Shown: positions 1 to 7,086, counted from the first letter of the stretch. The stretch: 9,701 bases of DNA from Ruminococcus sp. UBA4385 (GCA_002391065.1 DGRP01000076.1:1-9701), one strand, 5' to 3'. Numbers and translations are program-made. The notes: generated by a model from the letters alone, not told the origin.

Positions 1-17
1 GGTCGTGCGGTGTTGCC

Positions 18-407
18 TTAATCTTCGTCAGAATCAGAAGATGATCTCTTATCAAGGAAATCCTTCACCTTATCAATCACATCAGGAACCATATTAACAA
101 TTGCATTTTCCTTAGGAGCATTTGCAGTAAGCTGAAGGAGCTTAACCTCACCCTGATAAATAGCAATAAATGCCACAGGAGTAATTGTTATTCCTGCACC
201 TGAGCCTCCGCCGAAATTTCCTGCATTCTTTGTAGGCAGATCCGAACCGCCAGATGCAAAGCCTACAGATACCTTTGAAACAGGAATAATTGTTGTTCCA
301 TCAGCAGTAACAACAGGCTTTCCTACGATAGTTTCTGAATCAACGAGTTCTCTGATCTTTTCAGTAGCTGTTTTTACCAGAGATTCAATCTTGCTGTTTT
401 CGTTCAT
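18..407 (-). CDS. ytfJ: GerW/YtfJ family sporulation protein
   Basis: A 129-residue protein recognised as the YtfJ/GerW family (Spore_YtfJ). In Bacillus subtilis the homologue is a spore-associated protein needed for normal germination. Visible hallmarks are an N-terminal helix (about 1-22), the segment VGKPV at 28-32, a short beta region with IIPVSKVSVGF at 40-50, the glycine-rich stretch around 63-72 (NFGGGSGAG), then ITPVAFIAI at 75-83, and a C-terminal helix (109-119) ending in an acidic Ser/Asp tail. There is no signal peptide or membrane segment. The ATG start follows AAAGG by about 10 bases. It is the last visible gene of the scpA-scpB-DUF2953 run, 43 bases after the DUF2953 gene. Homologues also occur in bacteria not known to sporulate, so sporulation is suggested, not shown. 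Family assignment is confident; the cellular role here is inferred. Confidence 0.9.
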   Translation of the reverse strand: MNENSKIESLVKTATEKIRELVDSETIVGKPVVTADGTTIIPVSKVSVGFASGGSDLPTKNAGNFGGGSGAGITITPVAFIAIYQGEVKLLQLTANAPKENAIVNMVPDVIDKVKDFLDKRSSSDSDED

Positions 408-450
408 TTTTCTTCAACCTTTCTTATATGTAATTAATAATCAACATTTA

Positions 451-1407
451 TTAAATTGCCGCCGCAGCTGCCTTTTCGGCTTGCTCACGGGCTTTTTTCT
501 CAGCTTTCTGAGCCTTTTTACGTTCTCTTCTTCTCTTCCACCAACCCGGGAGGAACAGTCTCAGAACCTTAATTCCATAACAAAACGCAGATGCAATCAC
601 TGAGCTCGGTCTGACGCATACCATAGTAGTGACATGAAAATCAAGCTTTTTCTCAAAGAAACCGCAAGTAATGTCAGCTCTTTTTAGTTTTACAGTAAAG
701 ATAGTTCCAAGCAGACTTATTACACTGAATACTATCGGCTGTAGTTTACCATAAAACAAAGCCGAATCACTTGGATCTTCTTTAGCGGTATAAACATCAA
801 GCTCAAGCTTCTTGAAGCGAATTTTTTTTAGTATCTTGCGTACAAACTTCATTGTAGGAGGAATAAACGGCTTGAAAAACTCATACTTGGCCTTTAGCTT
901 GTCAAGCTTGCTCCCTTCGGATTTTTTCTCGGCCTTATCCATGGCCTTCTGCTCTTTTTCAAGCTGCTTTTCAAGCTTTTTCTTTTCATTCAGAAGCTTC
1001 TTTTCTTCCTTTGTCAAACTCTTTTTTGGAGCAGGCGAAGATAAATTTTCAGGCACTGTCTCATTTTTTTCGATCTTAGTATTCTGCTCCTCTTTGAGGG
1101 CTTCTTCCTCTTCATCAAGCCTGTCCAGTTCCTCAAGCTCAACTGTAAGGTTATCTTCAAACTGCTTTTCGCTCTTTGCAGACATTATTTCATGAGCATT
1201 CTCCTCAAAATCATCGGGAGGCTCATCTGCAGGCTTCTTTTTCTTCTCTGAGGTATTTAGCTTATACACGGTAAAAAACAGATATTTTACTTTTATATCT
1301 GCCCCATGATTTCCTGCGTCAACATATATCCTCAAAGAAAAATGGAGAAGAATAACTATAAGAGCTATTATACCAAGCAGTATCCATAATACTATTATAG
1401 CTATCAA
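451..1407 (-). CDS. DUF2953 domain membrane protein (YtfI-like)
   Basis: A 318-residue protein with one N-terminal membrane helix (about 2-24), then a short beta-like stretch (26-50) and a highly charged Lys/Glu region with coiled-coil character (about 52-175). The C-terminal part matches the DUF2953 pattern: KKLELDVYTAKEDPSDSALF at 199-218 and two hydrophobic stretches (225-240, 268-288). It ends in a very basic tail with a run of alanines (290-318). DUF2953 genes commonly sit beside ytfJ, as here. The function is unknown; an envelope or sporulation role is inferred from neighbours only. The charged middle looks like an insertion compared with shorter family members. The only usual start codon in frame is a TTG touching the AAGGAG ribosome site with no spacer, and an in-frame TAA lies six bases upstream of it. 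The start is therefore doubtful, and a non-standard ATA or ATT a few codons in is possible. Confidence 0.8.
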   Translation of the reverse strand: MIAIIVLWILLGIIALIVILLHFSLRIYVDAGNHGADIKVKYLFFTVYKLNTSEKKKKPADEPPDDFEENAHEIMSAKSEKQFEDNLTVELEELDRLDEEEEALKEEQNTKIEKNETVPENLSSPAPKKSLTKEEKKLLNEKKKLEKQLEKEQKAMDKAEKKSEGSKLDKLKAKYEFFKPFIPPTMKFVRKILKKIRFKKLELDVYTAKEDPSDSALFYGKLQPIVFSVISLLGTIFTVKLKRADITCGFFEKKLDFHVTTMVCVRPSSVIASAFCYGIKVLRLFLPGWWKRRRERKKAQKAEKKAREQAEKAAAAAI

Positions 1408-1432
1408 CTCCTTTTAATTTTTAGGTTTGTTA

Positions 1433-2002
1433 TTAATCCTGCTGAGCATTCTCAGCATTTTCAAGCAGATCATCAAAGCTTATCTGCTCTTTTTGTTCAG
1501 GAAGCTCAGGAAGGTCCTTTACTGACGAAAGCCTGAATGCTCTGAGAAAATTATCTGTAGTTTTATATGCTATTGGTCTTCCGGGAAGATCAAGTCTTCC
1601 CGCCTCAGCAAGAAGCCCCTTCTCAACCAGAGAATTGACCACTCCCGAAGAATCAACTCCCCTGACCTGCTCAACAAAGCCTTTAGTTACAGGCTGATTG
1701 TAGGCAACTATAGTCAGCGTTTCCATTGCAGCAGGCGATAAAGCTGAGTTCTTCTTAATTTCGAGAGCTGCTTTTATAAACGGAGCAAACTCCTCTTTTG
1801 CAGCAAGCTGATAAGCATTCTCAAGCTTCAAGAGTGTTATCGCCGAACTATCAGATGAATATTTTTCTTTCAGGCTCTCGATAGCCTCATCAAGCTCCTG
1901 TTTAGTAACAGATGCCGCTTCACTGAGCTTTTCTTCTTCAATCGGCTCGCCGGATGCAAAAAGAATTGCCTCGATAACAGCGGTTATATTTGAATTTTCC
2001 AT
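1433..2002 (-). CDS. scpB: Segregation and condensation protein B
   Basis: ScpB is a cytoplasmic, dimeric winged-helix (kite) subunit that binds the kleisin ScpA in the SMC-ScpAB condensin and helps organise and segregate the nucleoid. The 189-residue length is normal. The first winged helix includes ILFASGEPI (13-21). The second carries the strongly conserved block ETLTIVAYNQPVTKGFVEQV (94-113), followed by RGVDS (114-118), LVEKGLLAEAG (125-135) and LPGRPIAYKTT (139-149). The C-terminal tail (165-189) is acidic and probably disordered. The ATG start is preceded by AGAGG overlapping the scpA stop codon. Only 10 bases separate the two genes, so translational coupling in one operon is likely. 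Confidence 0.97.
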   Translation of the reverse strand: MENSNITAVIEAILFASGEPIEEEKLSEAASVTKQELDEAIESLKEKYSSDSSAITLLKLENAYQLAAKEEFAPFIKAALEIKKNSALSPAAMETLTIVAYNQPVTKGFVEQVRGVDSSGVVNSLVEKGLLAEAGRLDLPGRPIAYKTTDNFLRAFRLSSVKDLPELPEQKEQISFDDLLENAENAQQD

Positions 2003-2012
2003 AATTACCTCT

Positions 2013-3215
2013 TTATCCGTATTTCCAATAGCCCATTCTTCGTTCTGAGCCTATTGGAGAAAAGCCCCAATAATATCTGCGTTTATTCCAGTAATTCGGA
2101 GTATAGGTCTGTTCATCATCAGAAAAGAATGAATTTGTTTTCTCCGAAACATCCTCTAAAGAATTGTTATGTACTGTATATTCTTCACGAACGCTTTCTT
2201 CAACAGCAGGTAAAGTGAAGCTCTCAGTTTCGATAACAGCAGGAACTGTAATCATAAGAGGTCTGATTCTCGCAGGCATTGACTTCTCATCACGTTTTTT
2301 TATCGCCTCAGAAACTTCGGGCTTTTTTTCTGCATAAACAGGGGCACTTACAGGCTCTTCATCAGCCTGAGCATTTGATTCATGATTATCATCAGAAGAC
2401 GGCTCTATGCTCTCCTCGATTACAGAAATCTTCGTATCATCATTTGTAATGTCTGAAACGTCAGACGCTGAATTATCCTCTACTGAAGAATCCATCTTCG
2501 ATTCACGCTGTTTTCTTGAATCTTTGTTGAAATAAATCTTCGTATTATCATCATTAAGCTTGATTCTGCCTGATTTTGTTAGTTCAAGTATAGCAAGAAA
2601 GGTTGCTACCTTTTCGCTCTTATCAGCTACCCCTTCGTAAAGCCCCGACATATCGCACTCACCGGAACGGTAAAGCCTTTTAAGAACATATATAATCTTA
2701 GAAGTTACCGAAACAATCTTATGCGACACAATAGGCTCAAAAAGCTTTGCTCTTACAGGCTCCGTTTCCTTAACCTTCTTGGAAATGCCGAGATAAGCTT
2801 CCAGCAAAACCTCAGGGTCATGCTCTCGGGTATATGTCTTATTGACAGGGAGTTCCATAGGCGCCCTGACAAATATATTACCGCCGCTATACCCTTCTTT
2901 AAGCTGCTCAGCAGCCATTTTTATGAGTGAGTACTCAATAAGTCTTCCTTCGAGCTCTTTCTTTAGTACCTCAGCCTCCTCATCATGAGGAAGAAGCTGA
3001 CAGGTCTTGATATACACAAGCCGTGCAGCCATTTCAAGAAACTCTGCTTCATATTCATGATCGACATATTCAAGCTGCTCCATGTATTCAAGATACTGTG
3101 CGAGAAGCAATGAGATCTCAATATCGTAGATATTCATCTTATGCTTAGCAATAAGCGTAAGCAGCAGATCAAGAGGGCCTTCAAAGGTTTCAAGCCTGAA
3201 CTGTGCGGTCGTCAT
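2013..3215 (-). CDS. scpA: Segregation and condensation protein A, long-tailed
   Basis: ScpA is the kleisin that bridges the SMC ATPase heads and recruits ScpB. The N-terminal SMC-neck-binding domain is clear: FEGPLDLLLTLIAKHKMNIY (11-30), the QYLEYM region, and the helix with AARLVYIKTCQLLP (63-76). The central ScpB-binding linker follows (about 85-165). A C-terminal winged helix for the SMC head lies at about 165-230 and ends in SGRIKL and KIYF. Family proteins usually stop about here, near 250 residues. This one continues for about 170 more residues. The tail (232-400) is acidic, Ser/Glu/Asp-rich and apparently disordered, with a proline/basic patch (AIKKRDEKSMPARIRPL) and an aromatic, basic end rich in Tyr and Trp. 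The ATG follows GAAAGGA at a long spacing (about 12 bases), 36 bases after the protease gene. The core assignment is firm; the purpose of the tail is unknown. Confidence 0.96.
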   Translation of the reverse strand: MTTAQFRLETFEGPLDLLLTLIAKHKMNIYDIEISLLLAQYLEYMEQLEYVDHEYEAEFLEMAARLVYIKTCQLLPHDEEAEVLKKELEGRLIEYSLIKMAAEQLKEGYSGGNIFVRAPMELPVNKTYTREHDPEVLLEAYLGISKKVKETEPVRAKLFEPIVSHKIVSVTSKIIYVLKRLYRSGECDMSGLYEGVADKSEKVATFLAILELTKSGRIKLNDDNTKIYFNKDSRKQRESKMDSSVEDNSASDVSDITNDDTKISVIEESIEPSSDDNHESNAQADEEPVSAPVYAEKKPEVSEAIKKRDEKSMPARIRPLMITVPAVIETESFTLPAVEESVREEYTVHNNSLEDVSEKTNSFFSDDEQTYTPNYWNKRRYYWGFSPIGSERRMGYWKYG

Positions 3216-3251
3216 ATATTACAGAGATCCTTTCACTGCATTAGAATAAAA

Positions 3252-3956
3252 TCAAGAAACTTTAATAAGCGCATTAAATATCGGGTCAACCCAGCCTGTC
3301 AGGAAATCCATAAAATCGAAAAGCTGCCCCTGAACCCAGCCAAGAGGTCTGTTAAGTATGCCTGAAACAAGCAGTATCATAAAACCAATAGTTATATAAA
3401 ACTGGTTCTGGCGCATGAACTTATCAAACTTTGGACCTGTGAAATAATTAAGAATCTTCTCTCCGTCAAGCGGAAATATCGGTATCAGGTTAAAAACTGC
3501 CAGACCGATATTAATTGCTGTAAAATACCAGAATATCTCAGCAACATAGTACATCGCCTGAGAAGGGTCTCCGCCGCCAAGAGAGGTCAGGCTGTTAGTA
3601 TACTGAACAATATAGATACGATAGAAAAGCTTCTCAAGAATAATTCCAATAAACGCCATTATAAAATTTGAAGCAGGACCTGCAGCAGCAGTAAGTGCAA
3701 GGTCACGTCTGTAGTGCTTGAAGCGATTGGAATTGATCTGTACAGGTTTACCCCAGCCAAAGCCTGCAAAGAACAGGGCTATCGCACCCAGAGGATCAAT
3801 ATGTGCAACAGGATTGAGCGTAAGCCTTTTCTGATATCTTGGAGTTTCATCACCAAGCTTTGTAGCAGCCCATGCATGAGCAAACTCATGAATAGGAGTA
3901 CACATGAAAATTATCATTATTCTCGTTCCATACTTTATCAGAGTTGTCTGATCCAT
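3252..3956 (-). CDS. Site-2 protease family (M50) membrane metalloprotease
   Basis: A 234-residue multi-spanning membrane protein of the peptidase M50 / site-2 protease family, the short YwhC-like type without a PDZ domain. The zinc motif HEFAH is at 23-27 (H23, E24, H27) in the first membrane segment. The third zinc ligand is probably D164 in NLIPIFPLDG (156-165), the usual position of the family NPxPxLDG motif. Other typical parts are LTLNPVAHIDPLGAI (45-59) and AAGPASNFIMA (91-101). Hydrophobic segments lie at about 10-30, 56-72, 86-110, 137-165 and 185-202. Such enzymes cut substrates inside the membrane, but the substrate cannot be read from the sequence. It is the first gene of the minus-strand run, with ATG about 57 bases from the predicted transcription start and an AAAGGA site at long spacing. 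Its link to scpAB is by position only. Confidence 0.92.
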   Translation of the reverse strand: MDQTTLIKYGTRIMIIFMCTPIHEFAHAWAATKLGDETPRYQKRLTLNPVAHIDPLGAIALFFAGFGWGKPVQINSNRFKHYRRDLALTAAAGPASNFIMAFIGIILEKLFYRIYIVQYTNSLTSLGGGDPSQAMYYVAEIFWYFTAINIGLAVFNLIPIFPLDGEKILNYFTGPKFDKFMRQNQFYITIGFMILLVSGILNRPLGWVQGQLFDFMDFLTGWVDPIFNALIKVS

Positions 3957-4019
3957 AATAATAAGCTATTCCTTTCAGAATGATATAATCATCATTACAT
4001 AACAACACTATTCTATTTA

Positions 4020-4048
4020 ATTATACACTATCAGCAGATAAATTTCAA
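4020..4048 (-). promoter_or_regulatory. Sigma-A-type promoter of the protease-scpAB-ytfJ operon
   Basis: On the minus strand, TTGAAA (4043-4048) and a perfect TATAAT (4020-4025) are separated by 17 bases. The predicted transcript starts near 4013, leaving a leader of about 57 bases before the protease ATG. No other convincing promoter was seen in the short gaps inside the run, which supports a single operon. Confidence 0.75.
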
Positions 4049-4129
4049 GGGATTTTATACTCAAAATTACATTCTTTTAGGCAAAATATTGTAATAATCA
4101 TAAAAAAATAAAAAAATTGTGAAAAGGGC

Positions 4130-4158
4130 TTGCATTTTTAATTCAGATATGCTATAAT
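4130..4158 (+). promoter_or_regulatory. Extended -10 promoter of rpmB
   Basis: TTGCAT (4130-4135) and TATAAT (4153-4158) have a 17-base spacer, with TGC directly before the -10 box, making an extended -10 element. Transcription should begin near 4165. The roughly 47-base leader ends in a strong ribosome site, AAAGGAGGTG at 4195-4204, nine bases from the ATG. It is divergent from the protease-operon promoter. The approximately 80 bases between the two -35 boxes are AT-rich with no recognised operator. Confidence 0.8.
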
Positions 4159-4211
4159 ACTAAATGTTATGGATTTAGTATCTTAAATTAAGTTAAAGGA
4201 GGTGCAGCCTA

Positions 4212-4397
4212 ATGGCAAAGTGTGATTTTTGCGGAAAGGGCGTTACTTTCGGAATTAAGGTTTCTCACTCTCACAGAAGAACCAACAGAGCATGGAAGCC
4301 GAACGTTAAGAGGGTTAAAGCTGTTGTAAACGGCACTCCCTGTCACGTTTATGCTTGCACAAGATGTCTGCGTTCCGGTAAGGTCGAGAGAGCATAA
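4212..4397 (+). CDS. rpmB: 50S ribosomal protein L28 (zinc-ribbon form)
   Basis: L28 is a small protein of the large ribosomal subunit. The 61-residue length and sequence fit the family: MAKCDFCGKG at the N-terminus, SHSHRRTNRAWKPN (18-31) and a basic centre. It is the cysteine-containing form, with pairs C4/C7 and C49/C52 that can hold a structural zinc ion; C44 is an additional cysteine. Zinc-free paralogues lacking these cysteines are known in other bacteria and are induced under zinc limitation; none is seen here. The gene is monocistronic, with its own strong promoter, an excellent AGGAGG ribosome site and an adjacent terminator. Confidence 0.98.
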   Translation: MAKCDFCGKGVTFGIKVSHSHRRTNRAWKPNVKRVKAVVNGTPCHVYACTRCLRSGKVERA

Positions 4398-4437
4398 TTA
4401 CGGACAGCGTTCATAAAGCGCATAATACGGGAAAACC

Positions 4438-4461
4438 GACCGACATTTGTCGGTCTTTTTT
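4438..4461 (+). terminator. Rho-independent terminator of rpmB
   Basis: GACCGAC (4438-4444) pairs with GTCGGTC (4449-4455) around a four-base loop and is followed directly by six T residues (4456-4461). It lies about 40 bases after the rpmB stop codon on the plus strand. Confidence 0.9.
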
Positions 4462-4466
4462 CATGT

Positions 4467-4500
4467 AAAAGAGACTCCCGAAAAATCGGGAGTCTCTTTT
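4467..4500. terminator. Bidirectional terminator between rpmB and the LTA synthase-like gene
   Basis: A perfect 15-base-pair inverted repeat, AAAAGAGACTCCCGA (4467-4481) with TCGGGAGTCTCTTTT (4486-4500), and a loop of four A. It gives a T-rich end on both strands. It lies 10 bases past the stop codon of the convergent minus-strand gene and is a second barrier just after the rpmB terminator. Confidence 0.9.
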
Positions 4501-4510
4501 ATTGCAGCTA

Positions 4511-6835
4511 TTATGCTGATAATCTTCCGAAGTTATGCCGTTTCTCAGGCGGTGCAAACGGAGTCTGCTCCATAGAAGGAAGCTGTTCGGGCTTCATTGA
4601 TGTGTCAAATCCGCCGTCAACCTTATCTATCATATCAAAATAAATAATAGCGTTGGAAATATCAATTCTCTCATTAGCGTATTCGGAATATGATGAAATG
4701 TAAGCTTCATCAACCACACCGTCATTGATCCTTTCATCAATAGCAGACTGGCAGTAATCAGACTCTTCTACCGTCTTAAAGATACCATGAACAGTCTCCT
4801 CATAAATCAAATTAGGCGTATCTTTATATACCTGATTGCATGAAATCTTTGTCATTACATTTTCATAATCTGTCAGGTCAAAATACTTGTCCTTCTGGCT
4901 ATCATAATATACAGTATCGGTAACAAAGTTTCCGTTAGGGAAAATTACAACATTTTCTTCATCTTCACCGATAGACAATACATCATGACCAAGTGCATAT
5001 TTATTATAGAACCCGAACATATTACCCAGTGTAGGCTGGATATCATACATACCCATTACCTGATGGAATTCTTTAGGCTCGTATTCTCCGCCTTTACTCC
5101 AGAGTATGAACGGAACCTTTCTGTTCAGATTGTAGTAATAGTCATCAACAGGAGTATACCCCGGGTCATCCTCGGTAAGAACAGTATCAGTAAAAGGATC
5201 GTAGTTTATATATCTGTCATACTCCTCAGCTTTGACCTTTGCATCATGGTCTCCATAGATAACAACAACAGTATCATCAAGGAGCCCTTGTTTCTCAAGA
5301 TCTTCCATAAACTGACCCAGTGCCTCATCAGCGTAGTGAACAGACTTGAAATAAGAACCAAGCTTAGTTCCCTCAAGGAAATCTGCGGACATTTCCTCAT
5401 AAAGGCCTGTTTCTTCATTATACTTCTGATACTTGAAATCGACCTCAAAGTCACTTACACGCTCAATATCGGTAAACGGAGTATGATTTGTAAGCATTAT
5501 CATTACACCGAACCACTTGTCATTTTCCTTTGAAATGTCCTCGATCTTTGGCACCGCCTGTCTGAAAAATGACTTATCGGAAAGCCCGAGGCCTATAGTC
5601 TCATCAATTTCAAAATCCGTAGTATAGTTATAAAACTTATCATAGCCAAGCGACGAATGAAGGTTCATTCTGTTCCAGAAAGTACCGTTATTAGCGTGCA
5701 TACTGAAAACATAATATCCAAGATCCTTCATCATCTTCTGAGTTGTGCAGTAGTCTCTGTCCCAGTAGTTAATAGCAACCGTACCGCTTGATGCAGGCAT
5801 AAGAGACGACGAGAATGTAAACTCGCTGTCAGAGCTTGTACCTACACTTTCCTGCGCATAGAAATTTGAAAAGTATAAACCCTCTCTGGCTAGCTTATTA
5901 AGGTTTGGAGTAAGCTCCTCACCGTTAATATATGTATCAAGACAGAACTGCTGAATACTCTCTGCATGAATAGCAATTACATTCTTATTCTTAAAAATGT
6001 TTGTATACTCATTCTTCTCTATTTCTTCAGCATCAGTTTTCGTCTTATCCTCATAGAACTTTGTAAAAGCTTCCTCGCTTTCATCATAGCCGAAAACCAT
6101 ATTAATCTCTGCATTGATTGTTGAAACTATATCACTGGCCTGATAAGTATACAGTCCGAATGTACCCATTACATATTCTCTGTTCCACTGCTTGGCCAGA
6201 CGTGAATAATCCGTTCCTGTCAGGAGCAGACAGCATATACCTGCAAAGCCCAAAGATGTACACAGCGTAGCAAGACCATACTTTCTGCGCTGCTTCTTCT
6301 CACGTTCCTGAGTAACATAGTCTCTGGTTCTTTTCTTAATCAGAAAATACGCAACGATCATAGCAGGAAGCTGCCATATAAAGATAAGGTCTTTCGCTTC
6401 CATAATATTCTCGGTTACAGCATTCATAACACCTGTAAGCTGAGATGCTGTCGAAATCAGAGAAACAGAAATAAATGACTTATAATTAGTAAAATAAATT
6501 GAATTAGATACACAAAGAACTACAAATATAAACGAGAATATCATCAGATAAATAAACTGCTTTTTCGGCTTCTTGAAAAGAAACGAAAAAACGCTCCAGA
6601 AAAGAACCAGTGCAATGTCTGCAAGCAATGGCTTAATCTGATTATACTCAAATTTAACTGTAAATGCTCTCAGCAGAAAAGCATTGAAAACCGATGAAAA
6701 AATAAAGATCATAACCAGCAGATTATTAAGTGCATAGCTCTTGATTGATCCGGGTATCTTTTTTATCTTCTCAACCACAGGCAAACGGGTCGGCGACCCT
6801 TTCCCCCTTTCGTTATACTCATATATAAAACACAA
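4511..6835 (-). CDS. LTA synthase-family membrane phosphotransferase
   Basis: A membrane-anchored enzyme of the LtaS/alkaline phosphatase-sulfatase superfamily. Relatives transfer glycerol-phosphate from phosphatidylglycerol to build lipoteichoic acid outside the cell, or modify other surface glycans. Five membrane helices lie at about 38-58, 69-87, 94-112, 150-166 and 188-206 (numbering from the longest start). The extracellular domain begins near 284. Metal and active-site motifs are visible: AES with E292, GTSSDSEF (332-339), HANNGTFWNR (380-389), NHTPF (450-454) and YGDHD with D529 and H530. Aligning the nucleophile motif to GxTSDxEF puts S334, not Thr, at the catalytic position. A Cys-poor C-terminal region (about 610-774) follows. 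The longest reading frame opens with TTG at 6833-6835, but a purine-rich ribosome-site-like stretch (6797-6810) favours a start at TTG 6782-6784 or GTG 6776-6778. The family is firm; the product (lipoteichoic acid or another polymer) is not. Confidence 0.9.
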   Translation of the reverse strand: MCFIYEYNERGKGSPTRLPVVEKIKKIPGSIKSYALNNLLVMIFIFSSVFNAFLLRAFTVKFEYNQIKPLLADIALVLFWSVFSFLFKKPKKQFIYLMIFSFIFVVLCVSNSIYFTNYKSFISVSLISTASQLTGVMNAVTENIMEAKDLIFIWQLPAMIVAYFLIKKRTRDYVTQEREKKQRRKYGLATLCTSLGFAGICCLLLTGTDYSRLAKQWNREYVMGTFGLYTYQASDIVSTINAEINMVFGYDESEEAFTKFYEDKTKTDAEEIEKNEYTNIFKNKNVIAIHAESIQQFCLDTYINGEELTPNLNKLAREGLYFSNFYAQESVGTSSDSEFTFSSSLMPASSGTVAINYWDRDYCTTQKMMKDLGYYVFSMHANNGTFWNRMNLHSSLGYDKFYNYTTDFEIDETIGLGLSDKSFFRQAVPKIEDISKENDKWFGVMIMLTNHTPFTDIERVSDFEVDFKYQKYNEETGLYEEMSADFLEGTKLGSYFKSVHYADEALGQFMEDLEKQGLLDDTVVVIYGDHDAKVKAEEYDRYINYDPFTDTVLTEDDPGYTPVDDYYYNLNRKVPFILWSKGGEYEPKEFHQVMGMYDIQPTLGNMFGFYNKYALGHDVLSIGEDEENVVIFPNGNFVTDTVYYDSQKDKYFDLTDYENVMTKISCNQVYKDTPNLIYEETVHGIFKTVEESDYCQSAIDERINDGVVDEAYISSYSEYANERIDISNAIIYFDMIDKVDGGFDTSMKPEQLPSMEQTPFAPPEKRHNFGRLSA

Positions 6836-6856
6836 CTATTCTTTCAGATATGTTAT

Positions 6857-6885
6857 ATTGTACACTTACACTCTGCTTTTGTCAA
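6857..6885 (-). promoter_or_regulatory. Near-consensus promoter of the LTA synthase-like gene
   Basis: On the minus strand, a perfect TTGACA (6880-6885) and TACAAT (6857-6862) are 17 bases apart. Transcription is expected near 6850. That leaves only about 15 bases before the first possible TTG start, or about 66 to the internal TTG that follows the purine-rich stretch. Confidence 0.85.
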
Positions 6886-7057
6886 CACAAAAGCCCAAAT
6901 TTTCAGCTAAATTTCACTTTTGACATCTATTTGTAAAACATAATTGGTGCTTTTTAACAAGAGGTATCTTAGCTGTATCCGTTTTGTTCAAAAGGAGAAA
7001 TAAAAGTGTAAATATTATATATGATCCGACAAAGATTTTCTAAGTTTGAAAAAAAGA

Positions 7058-7086
7058 TTGATTTTGCTTTCAAAATGAATTATAAT
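7058..7086 (+). promoter_or_regulatory. Promoter of the HAD phosphatase gene
   Basis: TTGATT (7058-7063) and a perfect TATAAT (7081-7086) are 17 bases apart. The transcript should start near 7093, giving a short leader with the AGAGGTG ribosome site (7104-7110). The space back to the divergent promoter at 6857-6885 is AT-rich. It holds a stray ribosome-site-like AAAAGGAG (6990-6997) without a gene, and nothing else recognised. Confidence 0.7.

Noticed and set aside
1..17. Possible start of a further operon gene at the left edge
   Set aside because: Seventeen bases after the ytfJ stop show no start codon or ribosome site that can be judged.
812..1195. Plus-strand open frame of 127 codons, Ser/Phe-rich
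   Set aside because: It is the antisense of the Lys/Glu-rich part of the DUF2953 gene; poly-Ser and poly-Phe are what reversed Lys/Glu codons give. No ribosome site or promoter.
4165..4211. Riboswitch or protein-binding leader before rpmB
   Set aside because: The leader is only about 47 bases, with no stable hairpin and no known leader motif.
4985..5533. Plus-strand open frame of 182 codons
   Set aside because: Lies wholly antisense inside the LTA synthase-like gene, whose active-site motifs prove the minus strand codes here.
6920..6925. Plus-strand TTGACA as a possible further promoter
   Set aside because: The only -10-like hexamer (CATAAT, 6939-6944) is 13 bases away, too close; at 17 bases there is only ATTGGT.
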